13,421 nucleotides of DNA from an uncultured Burkholderiaceae bacterium (GTDB lineage: Bacteria; Pseudomonadota; Gammaproteobacteria; Burkholderiales; Burkholderiaceae_C): positions 1 to 13,421 of the forward strand of contig CALIDR010000036.1 in the NCBI GenBank assembly GCA_938022295.1, read 5' to 3'. Each line of letters opens with the position of its first letter. Position 1 is the first letter of the stretch. The notes under the pieces are model-generated. The model was not told the origin of the DNA, ran no database searches, and saw only the letters and a program-made list of their open reading frames with translations. The translations under genes were made by a program, and so were the position numbers. Below are positions 1 through 6,646 of this stretch, piece by piece.

Positions 1-117
1 TGGGTGAAACGGGCAATCTCTACGCGCAGCAACACCGAATAGGCACGCCGTGACCCGGCCCGGGTAGCGTGCGGGTGGGTGGCACCGAGCCGGGTGGGCG
101 ACCCCCGGCCCAGACGA

Positions 118-1458
118 ATGGCGGTCACGGCCGCGGCGCCGCGAGGCGCCCCGGCCGCACAGAATCCGGCCTACCGGCTTGCTTCACGCTTGTTCGCCGC
201 GCCGCGCGCGGCCCTGCCGCGTGCCGACGCCCCGAACTTGAACCCCGACGCCGACAAGCTCTGGCGCCATCCGCGCTGGGCGCTGGCGATGCTGCTGGCG
301 TGCCTGGGCATGCTCGGGCCGTTCTCGATCGACACCTACCTGCCCGCGTTCACGGGCATCGCGCGCTCGCTCGGCGCCACGCCGGTGCAGATGCAGCAGA
401 CGCTGTCGGCGTACCTGTTCGGCTTCGCGCTGATGAACCTGTTCCACGGCGCGCTCGCCGACAGCTTCGGCCGTCGCCCGGTCGTGCTCGCCGGCGTCGG
501 CGTGTTCACGCTGGCGTCGATCGGCTGCGCGCTGAGCCCGACGATCGGCTGGCTGGTCGCGTTCCGCGCGCTGCAGGGCATGGCCTCGGGCGCGGGCATC
601 GTCGTCTCGCGGGCGATCATCCGCGACATGTACCCGCCGGCCGACGCGCAGCGGGTGATGAGCCAGGTGACGATCTACTTCGGCGTGGCGCCCGCGGTCG
701 CGCCGGTGGTCGGCGGGTGGCTGTTCGTGCACGCCGACTGGCACGTGATCTTCTGGTTCCTCGCCGCCGTCGGCGCGTCGCTGTGGTGGGCCAACTGGCG
801 CTGGCTGCCCGAGACGCTGCACGAGGCCGCGCGCCAGCCGTTCGCCGTCGCGCCGCTGATGCGCGGCTACTGGCGCCTGGGCGCGAGCGCGCGCTTCCTC
901 GCGCTGGCGCTGGCCAGCGGCGTGCCGTTCAACGGCATGTTCCTCTACGTGCTCGCCTCGCCGGTGTTCCTCGGCGAGCACCTGGGGCTCGGGCCGACGC
1001 AGTTCTTCTGGTTCTTCCTGCTGACGATCGGCGGCATCATGGGCGGCGCGTGGCTCAGCGGGCGGGTGGCCGGGCGCATCAAGCCGCGGCACCAGATCCG
1101 CCACGGCTTCGTGATCATGCTCGCGGTGTCGCTGGTCAACGTCGCGCTCAACGCCGCGTTCGACGCCCGCGCGTGGTGGGCGCTGTGGCCGATCGCCGGC
1201 TTCGCGTTCGGCTGGGCGCTGATGGTGCCCGTCGTCACGCTGCTCGTGCTCGACGAGGCGCCGGACCGCCGCGGCATGGCGTCGTCGCTGCAGTCGTTCG
1301 TCGGCAGCGTCGCCAACGGCCTCGTGGCCGGCGTGATCGCGCCGCTGGTGATGCACTCGACGCTCGCGCTGGCGCTCACGTCGCTGGCGTTCCTCGGCGT
1401 GGGCATCGTGGCGTGGCTGTGGGTCAAGCCGCGCCTGGCGCGGCCGTCGACGACCTGA
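118..1458 (+). CDS. Bcr/CflA-family drug efflux MFS transporter
   Basis: A 446-residue inner-membrane protein, probably a proton-driven exporter of drugs or small metabolites of the Bcr/CflA (DHA1) branch of the major facilitator superfamily. About twelve hydrophobic segments are visible, the first starting near residue 54 (WALAMLLACLGMLGPFSIDT). The SIDTYLPAF stretch in TM1 is typical of Bcr/CflA proteins, and the loop between TM2 and TM3 has the MFS motif A (GALADSFGRRP, about residues 111-121). The substrate cannot be told from sequence. The start is uncertain: ATG 118 was chosen, but GTG 79 (459 aa) and TTG 238 are in frame, and no good Shine-Dalgarno precedes any of them. The first 50 or so residues, rich in Ala, Arg and Pro, are longer than usual for the family. 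That hints that the true start may lie further in. It ends about 218 bp before mraZ and looks like an independent unit. Confidence 0.85.
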   Translation: MAVTAAAPRGAPAAQNPAYRLASRLFAAPRAALPRADAPNLNPDADKLWRHPRWALAMLLACLGMLGPFSIDTYLPAFTGIARSLGATPVQMQQTLSAYLFGFALMNLFHGALADSFGRRPVVLAGVGVFTLASIGCALSPTIGWLVAFRALQGMASGAGIVVSRAIIRDMYPPADAQRVMSQVTIYFGVAPAVAPVVGGWLFVHADWHVIFWFLAAVGASLWWANWRWLPETLHEAARQPFAVAPLMRGYWRLGASARFLALALASGVPFNGMFLYVLASPVFLGEHLGLGPTQFFWFFLLTIGGIMGGAWLSGRVAGRIKPRHQIRHGFVIMLAVSLVNVALNAAFDARAWWALWPIAGFAFGWALMVPVVTLLVLDEAPDRRGMASSLQSFVGSVANGLVAGVIAPLVMHSTLALALTSLAFLGVGIVAWLWVKPRLARPSTT

Positions 1459-1596
1459 CCGGCGAGGGCGGCGGACGTCGGCCAAGCAGTCGGCGCGATC
1501 TCATCGATCGCTTTCACGACACCACGCAAGTGCTTATTTTTGAACGGAAATCTCTTCTGGACCGGTGCCGGAGATCGATCGTAAGTGATTGATTCC

Positions 1597-1607
1597 ATTA
1601 AATTTTT
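1597..1607 (+). promoter_or_regulatory. Possible UP element of the mra promoter
   Basis: The 11-base run ATTAAATTTTT contains only A and T and sits about 48-58 bases upstream of the predicted transcription start near 1655. That is where the distal UP-element subsite bound by the RNA polymerase alpha C-terminal domain normally lies. Such a run is striking in a genome this GC-rich. The placement depends on the promoter call being right. Confidence 0.45.
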
Positions 1608-1619
1608 CGCGTTCCACCG

Positions 1620-1648
1620 TTGACCGGCCCGGTTCCTGCAGATAAAGT
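1620..1648 (+). promoter_or_regulatory. Sigma70-type mra promoter of the dcw cluster
   Basis: The -35 element TTGACC (1620-1625) matches TTGACA at five of six bases. It is followed by a 17-bp spacer and a -10 element TAAAGT (1643-1648) that matches TATAAT at four of six. Transcription would start near 1655, giving a leader of about 22 nt before the mraZ GTG at 1677. The promoter lies just upstream of the MraZ operator and is the only clear promoter-like sequence before the cluster. It is presumably the main promoter for mraZ and the coupled genes behind it. Confidence 0.7.
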
Positions 1649-1657
1649 GTCGTTTGG

Positions 1658-1682
1658 TGGGATTTGGTGGGGAATCGTGGGG
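1658..1682 (+). promoter_or_regulatory. MraZ operator: three TGGGN repeats with 10-bp period
   Basis: TGGGA (1658-1662), TGGGG (1668-1672) and TGGGG (1678-1682) are separated by exactly five bases each. This is the arrangement known to be bound by MraZ in E. coli (direct TGGGN repeats with 5-nt spacers), where it represses its own operon. The first two 10-base units (from 1653 and 1663) are identical at nine of ten positions. The array begins about 3 bases after the predicted transcription start. The third repeat overlaps the mraZ GTG start, and the second lies where the Shine-Dalgarno sequence would be. A weak fourth unit (TGTCG, 1648-1652) is in register. Confidence 0.85.
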
Positions 1683-2117
1683 TCGGCAGTCTTCCAGGGC
1701 ACTTCGGCGCTCGCGCTCGACGGCAAGGGCCGCATCACGGTGCCGGTGCGCCACCGCGACCTGCTGCTGACGCTGTCCGAAGGCCGGCTGACGCTGGCCA
1801 AGCACCCCGACGGCTTCCTGCTCGTGTTCCCCCGCCCGGCGTGGGAGGCGTTCCGCGACAAGCTGCTCGCGATGCCGATGGCCGTCGACGGCTGGCGGCG
1901 CGTCTTCCTCGGCAGCGCGACCGACGTCGAGATCGACAGCGCGTCGCGGGTGCTCGTCTCGCCCGAGCTGCGCGAGGCCGCCGGCCTGGAGAAGGACGTC
2001 CTGCTGATCGGCAACGGCCACCGCCTGGAGCTGTGGGACAAGCAGCGCCACGCCGAGCACGAGGCGCGCGTCCTCGCCCAGGGCATGCCGCCCGAGATCG
2101 CGGCCCTCGTCTTCTGA
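1677..2117 (+). CDS. mraZ: Transcriptional regulator MraZ
   Basis: A 146-residue DNA-binding protein, cytoplasmic or nucleoid-associated, that in studied bacteria forms a ring-shaped oligomer and controls the dcw operon from TGGGN repeats. Both AbrB-like halves show the family signature: DGKGR at residues 15-19 and DSASR at 87-91, where the more usual form is DSAGR. FPRPAWEAF, RRVFLG and VSPELREAAGLEKDVLLIGNGHRLELWD are also typical MraZ stretches. The family normally begins MFQG; here the corresponding codon is GTC, so the nearest start is GTG 1677, five codons earlier (MGSAVFQG). A TTG at 1620 is in frame but lies inside the predicted -35 element and would fall upstream of the transcript. 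The gene is first in the operon, ends 3 nt before rsmH and is probably autoregulated. Confidence 0.93.
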   Translation: MGSAVFQGTSALALDGKGRITVPVRHRDLLLTLSEGRLTLAKHPDGFLLVFPRPAWEAFRDKLLAMPMAVDGWRRVFLGSATDVEIDSASRVLVSPELREAAGLEKDVLLIGNGHRLELWDKQRHAEHEARVLAQGMPPEIAALVF

Positions 2118-2120
2118 CCC

Positions 2121-3065
2121 GTGTCGTCATGGTCCCACATCCCGGTGCTGCTCACCGAGGCCGTCGAGGCCTTGGTGACGCGGCCCGACGGCGTCTACGT
2201 CGACGGCACGTTCGGCCGCGGTGGCCACGCGGGGGCGATCCTGGCGCGCCTGGCGCCGGCGGGGCGGCTGATCGCGTTCGACAAGGATCCGCAGGCGGTC
2301 GCCGCGGCGACGCAGGGCGCGACGGCGATCGCCGACCCGCGGTTCGAGATCGTGCACGCGAGCTTCGCGACGATGCGCGAGGCGCTGGCCGCGCGCGGCA
2401 TCGCGCAGGTGCACGGCGTGCTGCTCGACCTGGGCGTGAGCTCGCCGCAGCTCGACGACCCGGCGCGCGGCTTCGGCTTTCGCCACGATGCGCCGCTGGA
2501 CATGCGCATGGACCCGACGCGCGGCGAGACGGCGGCCGACTTCCTGGCCCGTGCCGACGAGCGTGACATCGCGAGGGTGATCCGCGACCATGGCGAAGAA
2601 CGGTTTGCTGCTGCGATTGCAAAGGCGATTGCGGCTCGCCGCGCGGGCGGCCAGCCCGTGCGCACCACCGCCGAGCTCGCCGCGCTCGTGGCTCGTGCGG
2701 TCAAGACCCGCGAGCCGGGGCAGGATCCGGCCACGCGTACGTTTCAGGCTCTTCGGATTCACGTCAACGCCGAGCTCGACGAGCTCGCGCAAGGGCTGAA
2801 CGCGGCCCTGGACCTGCTCGCCCCGGCCGGACGGCTTGCCGTGATCACCTTTCACTCGCTCGAGGACCGCATCGTGAAGGCGTTCGTCGCCCGCGAGAGC
2901 CGCGAGACGGTCGACCGCCGTGCCCCGTTCGCGCCGCCGCGGCCGCTGCGCCTGCGCGCGCTCGCGCGCGTGCGGCCCGCGGCCGCCGAAGTCGCGGCCA
3001 ACCCGCGCGCGCGCTCGGCGATCCTGCGCGTGGCCGAGCGCACCGCCGAAGGATCCGCGGCATGA
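2121..3065 (+). CDS. rsmH: 16S rRNA (cytosine1402-N4)-methyltransferase RsmH
   Basis: A 314-residue cytoplasmic methyltransferase (also called MraW) that uses S-adenosylmethionine to methylate N4 of C1402 in the decoding centre of 16S rRNA. The SAM-binding loop DGTFGRGGH is at residues 28-36. DKDP, LLDLGVSSPQLDDP, GFGFRHDAPLDMRMD, RTFQALRIHVN and the C-terminal ITFHSLEDRIVK are all diagnostic for the family, and the length is normal. The start is GTG 2121; the ATG at 2129 is out of frame. No strong Shine-Dalgarno is seen, so translation probably depends on coupling to mraZ, whose stop ends 3 nt earlier. The last four bases overlap ftsL (ATGA). Codons around residues 157-174 and 191-213 use many A/T-ending forms, unlike the rest of the window. 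Confidence 0.97.
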   Translation: MSSWSHIPVLLTEAVEALVTRPDGVYVDGTFGRGGHAGAILARLAPAGRLIAFDKDPQAVAAATQGATAIADPRFEIVHASFATMREALAARGIAQVHGVLLDLGVSSPQLDDPARGFGFRHDAPLDMRMDPTRGETAADFLARADERDIARVIRDHGEERFAAAIAKAIAARRAGGQPVRTTAELAALVARAVKTREPGQDPATRTFQALRIHVNAELDELAQGLNAALDLLAPAGRLAVITFHSLEDRIVKAFVARESRETVDRRAPFAPPRPLRLRALARVRPAAAEVAANPRARSAILRVAERTAEGSAA

Positions 3066-3352
3066 CGCGCCTGCAGGTCGCGCTCGCGCTGGCGCTGGTG
3101 GCCAGCAGCCTCGTCGTCGTGCGCACCTACTACGAGTCGCGGCGGCTGTACACCGAGCTCGACCGCGCGCGCCACCAGCAGCGCCAGCTCGACGTCGAGT
3201 TCCGCCACCTCGAGGCCGAGCGCCAGGCGCAGGCGACGCACCTGCGGGTCGAGAAGGCGGCGCGCGAGCGGCTGTCGATGCGCCCGGCCACGCCCGCGGT
3301 GACGCACTACGTGGCCGCGCCGGCGACGGTCGCGCAGCCGGAGGTGCGATGA
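3062..3352 (+). CDS. ftsL: Cell division protein FtsL
   Basis: A 96-residue bitopic membrane protein of the divisome. After only three cytoplasmic residues there is one membrane segment (about residues 4-20, QVALALALVASSLVVV). An alpha-helical, charged stretch rich in Arg, Glu and Gln (about 22-75) follows, suited to a periplasmic coiled coil. In the family this coiled coil pairs with FtsB and, with FtsQ, activates FtsWI. FtsL sequences diverge strongly, so the assignment rests on size, topology and position between rsmH and ftsI, which is invariant in proteobacteria. A good Shine-Dalgarno, GAAGGA (3048-3053), lies 8 nt before the ATG inside the end of rsmH. It overlaps both neighbours through ATGA junctions. 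Confidence 0.93.
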   Translation: MTRLQVALALALVASSLVVVRTYYESRRLYTELDRARHQQRQLDVEFRHLEAERQAQATHLRVEKAARERLSMRPATPAVTHYVAAPATVAQPEVR

Positions 3353-5127
3353 CCGCTCGCATCCCTCGCCGAAGCCCGGCCGCCGGCGTGCGCAGCGTGC
3401 CGCTGGGCACCAGCCCGCTGCTGGCGTCGAAGACGCCGTCGTGGCGCTCGCAGTTGGTCGTCGCCCTGATCGCGTTCGGCTCGCTGCTGCTCGTCGGGCG
3501 CGCGTTCCAAATCCAGATCGTCGGCACCGACTTCTACCAGCGCGAGGGCGAGAAGCGCTACCTGCACACCCTCAGGCTGCCCGGCACGCGCGGCGAGATC
3601 TACGACCGCCACGGCCAGCTGCTGGCCACGAGCGTGGAGGCGCCGTCGGTGTGGGCGATCCCGCGCGACTTCGAGGCCGACGCGGCCCAGCGGCGCGCGC
3701 TGGCGAAGGCGCTCGGGATGACGGTGGCCGACCTGGACAGGCGGCTGGCCGACAACCCGAAGTTCGTCTGGCTGCGCCGCCAGGTCGACGAGCCGGTCGC
3801 GCTTCAGGTGAAGGCGCTCGGGCTGAAGGGCGTGTACCAGACGCGCGAGTTCAAGCGCCGCTACCCCGAGGGCGAGGCGGCGGCGCACGTGGTGGGCTTC
3901 ACCGACGTGGAGCAGAAGGGGCAGGAGGGCGTCGAGCTCGCGTTCGAGTCGACGCTGCGCGGCACCGACGGCTCGCGCGACGTCGTCAAGGACCGCCTCG
4001 GGCGCGTCGTCGAGGACGTGCGCGACCAGATCGACCCCGTGCACGGGCGGCCGCTCGCGCTCTCGATCGACGCCAAGGTGCAGGCCTTCGCGTACCAGAA
4101 GATCCGCGACGCGGTGGCGCAGCACAGGGCGCGCGCCGGCAGCGTCGTCGTGCTCGACGCGCGCAGCGGCGAGGTGCTGGCGCTGGCCAACTACCCGAGC
4201 TTCGACCCCGCGAACCGGCAGAAGCTGTCGGGCGAGCAGCTGCGCAACCGGGCGCTCACCGACACCTTCGAGCCGGGGTCGACGATGAAGCCGTTCATCG
4301 CCGCGTGGGCGATCGAAAGCGGCCGCGTGCGCGCGACGACGCCGATCGCCACCGCCCCGGGCACGATCACGATCACCGGCAGCACGATCCGCGACCACAA
4401 GCCGTACGGCACGCTGACGGTGGCCGAGGTGATCCAGAAGTCGAGCAACGTGGGCACCGTCAAGCTCGCGATGCAGATGCCGCCGCGCGAGATGTGGGAG
4501 CTCTACAGCAGCCTGGGGCTGGGCCAGAAGCCGCAGATCGACTTCCCCGGCGCGGTCAGCGGCCGGCTGCGGCCGCACAAGACGTGGCGGCCGATCGAGC
4601 AGGCGACGATGAGCTACGGCTACGGCCTGTCGGCGAGCCTGCTGCAGCTCGCGCGCGCCTACACCGTGTTCGCCCAAGACGGCGAGCTGGTGCCGGTGAC
4701 GATGCTCAAGCGCGAGGGCGCCGCGCCCGCCGGCGAGCGCGTGATCTCGCCCGAGACCGCGCGCCAGGTGCGGCAGATGCTGCAGCTGGCCGCCGGCCCG
4801 GGAGGCACCGCGCCGCTGGCGCAGACGCTCGGCTGGTCGGTGGGCGGCAAGACGGGCACCGCGCGCAAGCAGGAGGGCAAGGGCTACGCGACCAACAAGT
4901 ACCGCGCCTGGTTCGTCGGCCTGGCGCCGATCGGCGACCCGCGCATCGTCGTCGCGGTGATGGTCGACGAGCCGAGCAATGGCGTGTTCTACGGCGGCGC
5001 GGTCGCCGCGCCGGTGTTCAGCGAGGTCGTGCAGCAGACGCTGCGCACGCTGGGCGTGCCGCCGGACCTCGACGTCACGCCGCAGATCCTGGCGCGCCAG
5101 GTGCCGGCGGCCACCGAGAGCTTCTGA
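3349..5127 (+). CDS. ftsI: Peptidoglycan D,D-transpeptidase FtsI (PBP3)
   Basis: A 592-residue class B penicillin-binding protein that cross-links septal peptidoglycan in partnership with FtsW. After a short basic N-terminus there is one membrane anchor (about residues 35-56). The periplasmic PBP dimer domain begins with the conserved RGEIYDRHGQLLA (residues 81-93). The transpeptidase domain shows all three active-site motifs at the expected spacing: STMK with nucleophile Ser311 (311-314), SSN (365-367) and KTG (501-503). Length is close to E. coli FtsI. A GGAGG (3340-3344) sits 4 nt before the ATG, within the end of ftsL, and start and stop overlap as ATGA. No sign of a broken or unusual domain was seen. 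Confidence 0.97.
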   Translation: MTARIPRRSPAAGVRSVPLGTSPLLASKTPSWRSQLVVALIAFGSLLLVGRAFQIQIVGTDFYQREGEKRYLHTLRLPGTRGEIYDRHGQLLATSVEAPSVWAIPRDFEADAAQRRALAKALGMTVADLDRRLADNPKFVWLRRQVDEPVALQVKALGLKGVYQTREFKRRYPEGEAAAHVVGFTDVEQKGQEGVELAFESTLRGTDGSRDVVKDRLGRVVEDVRDQIDPVHGRPLALSIDAKVQAFAYQKIRDAVAQHRARAGSVVVLDARSGEVLALANYPSFDPANRQKLSGEQLRNRALTDTFEPGSTMKPFIAAWAIESGRVRATTPIATAPGTITITGSTIRDHKPYGTLTVAEVIQKSSNVGTVKLAMQMPPREMWELYSSLGLGQKPQIDFPGAVSGRLRPHKTWRPIEQATMSYGYGLSASLLQLARAYTVFAQDGELVPVTMLKREGAAPAGERVISPETARQVRQMLQLAAGPGGTAPLAQTLGWSVGGKTGTARKQEGKGYATNKYRAWFVGLAPIGDPRIVVAVMVDEPSNGVFYGGAVAAPVFSEVVQQTLRTLGVPPDLDVTPQILARQVPAATESF

Positions 5128-5134
5128 CGTGACG

Positions 5135-6646
5135 ATGACCCGGCTCAAGTCGCCCGCCGCCGCCGCGCAGTGGCTGCGCGAGCGCGTGACCGGCACGCTG
5201 CGCACCGACAGCCGCCAGGTGCGCGCCGGCGACGGTTTCGTCGCCTGGCCGGGATACGCGGTCGACGGCCGGCAGTTCGCGCGCGCGGCGCTCGCCGCCG
5301 GCGCCGCGGCCTGCCTCGTCGAGCACGACGGCGCCGAGGCGTTCGCGTTCGTCGACCAGCGCATCGCCTCGCTGCCCGGGCTGAAGGCCGCGGCGGGCGA
5401 GGTCGCCGACGCCTACTTCGGGCAGCCGAGCGCGGCACTCGACGTCGTCGCGACGACCGGCACCAACGGCAAGACCTCGACGGCGTGGTGGACGGCGCAG
5501 GCGCTCGCGCTGCTCGGGCGGCGCTGCGGCCTCGTCGGCACGCTCGGCATCGGCGAGCCGCCGGGCGAGGGGCGCGCCGGCGACCTCGCGCCGTCGGGCC
5601 TGACGACGCCCGACCCGGTGCGGCTGCAGGCCACGCTGCGCCGCTTCGCCGACGACGGCTTCGCCGCCTGCGCGATCGAGGCGTCGTCGATCGGCCTGGC
5701 CGAGCACCGGCTGGCGGGCACGCGCATCGCGGTGGCCGGCTTCACCAACCTGACGCGCGACCACCTGGACTACCACGGCACGATGGACGCCTACGGCGCG
5801 GCCAAGCGGCGGCTGTTCGCGTGGCCGGGGCTGCGGGCGGCGGTGGTCGACGTCGACGACGCGTTCGGCGCCGCGCTCGCCGCCGAGATGCGCGCCGCCG
5901 GCGGCGTCGACCTGTGGACCGTCTCGCGGCGCGGCGGCGCGCGCCTCACGGCCGACGGCCTGGCCTACCGCGGCGACGGTCTGTCGTTCACGCTGCGCGA
6001 AGGGCGCGCGGCGCTCGAAGTCGACAGCCGCGCCATCGGCGACTACAACGTCGACAACCTGCTGGTGGTCGTCGGCATGCTGCGCGCCCTCGGCGTGCCG
6101 CTGGCCGACGCGGCGGCCGTGCTGCCGCGGCTGCCCGCGGTGCCGGGGCGGATGCAGCGCGTGCGGCCGGCCGGGGTCGACATCGCAGTGCTGCCCGAGG
6201 TGGTCGTCGACTACGCGCACTCGCCCGACGCCCTCGAGCAGGCGCTCGCGGCGCTGCGCCCGCTGGCCGCGGCGCGGGGCGGGCGGCTGTGGTGCGTGTT
6301 CGGCTGCGGCGGCAACCGCGACGCGACGAAGCGACCGCTGATGGGCGCGGTGGCCGAGCGCCTGGCCGACCACGTCGTGCTGACGAGCGACAACCCGCGC
6401 GGCGAGGCGCCGGGCGCGATCCTCGAACAGATCGCCGCCGGTCTTGCCGACCGCTCGCGCGCGCGCGTCGTCGAGGACCGGCGCGCCGCGATCGCGCTGG
6501 CGATCGCCGAGGCGCGGCCGGCCGACGTCGTGCTGCTGGCCGGCAAGGGCCACGAGACGACGCAGGAGATCGACGGCGTGCGGCGGCCGTTCTCCGACGC
6601 CGACGAGGCCGCCGCGGCGCTGCGCGCGCGGGCGGGGGGCGCATGA
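5135..6646 (+). CDS. murE: UDP-MurNAc-L-Ala-D-Glu--mDAP ligase MurE
   Basis: A 503-residue cytoplasmic Mur ligase that adds the third amino acid of the stem peptide using ATP. The P-loop GTNGKTS is at residues 109-115, followed by the central-domain stretches SSIGLAEHR, NLTRDHLDYHGTMDAY and AAKRRLF, the last carrying the probable carbamylated lysine. The C-terminal DNPR motif (419-422) is the known marker for meso-diaminopimelate specificity, as expected for a Gram-negative wall. Near the end AGKGHETTQ is typical of MurE. The start is ambiguous: ATG 5135 was chosen, but GTG 5129, two codons earlier, is in frame and has GAGAG 8 nt upstream. The gene starts a few bases after ftsI and its stop overlaps the murF ATG (ATGA). 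Confidence 0.96.
   Translation: MTRLKSPAAAAQWLRERVTGTLRTDSRQVRAGDGFVAWPGYAVDGRQFARAALAAGAAACLVEHDGAEAFAFVDQRIASLPGLKAAAGEVADAYFGQPSAALDVVATTGTNGKTSTAWWTAQALALLGRRCGLVGTLGIGEPPGEGRAGDLAPSGLTTPDPVRLQATLRRFADDGFAACAIEASSIGLAEHRLAGTRIAVAGFTNLTRDHLDYHGTMDAYGAAKRRLFAWPGLRAAVVDVDDAFGAALAAEMRAAGGVDLWTVSRRGGARLTADGLAYRGDGLSFTLREGRAALEVDSRAIGDYNVDNLLVVVGMLRALGVPLADAAAVLPRLPAVPGRMQRVRPAGVDIAVLPEVVVDYAHSPDALEQALAALRPLAAARGGRLWCVFGCGGNRDATKRPLMGAVAERLADHVVLTSDNPRGEAPGAILEQIAAGLADRSRARVVEDRRAAIALAIAEARPADVVLLAGKGHETTQEIDGVRRPFSDADEAAAALRARAGGA

Larger units (their letters stand above)
1459..1676. other. Intergenic region between the efflux gene and mraZ
   Basis: This gap of about 218 bp is clearly richer in A+T than the genes around it, especially from 1525 onward, with A/T runs near 1532-1537 and 1597-1607. 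Its right end holds the mra promoter and MraZ operator listed separately. I found no convincing intrinsic terminator after the efflux gene. The best candidate, GCGAT...ATCGC near 1495-1513 followed by TTTC, has only five base pairs. The octamer ATCGATCG occurs twice (1503-1510 and 1574-1581). No RNA gene is recognisable. Confidence 0.8.

Noticed and set aside
1..53. Possible tail of an upstream gene: frame 3 reads GETGNLYAQQHRIGTP then TGA at 51-53; frame 1 ends at TAG 40-42.
   Set aside because: Too short to identify. Two frames are equally plausible, and the minus strand cannot be excluded. Not annotated.
1495..1515. GCGAT...ATCGC followed by TTTC as an intrinsic terminator of the efflux gene.
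   Set aside because: Only a five-base-pair stem and no proper U-run; weaker than would be needed for a confident call.
69..1592. A 507-codon + frame overlapping the efflux gene and running into the intergenic region.
   Set aside because: It is out of frame with the clear MFS protein and has a low-complexity Arg/Ala-rich translation with no membrane segments.
1620..1676. In-frame TTG 1620 as the start of a 165-residue MraZ.
   Set aside because: The TTG is part of the predicted -35 element. The added residues do not resemble MraZ, and the family start falls near 1677-1692.
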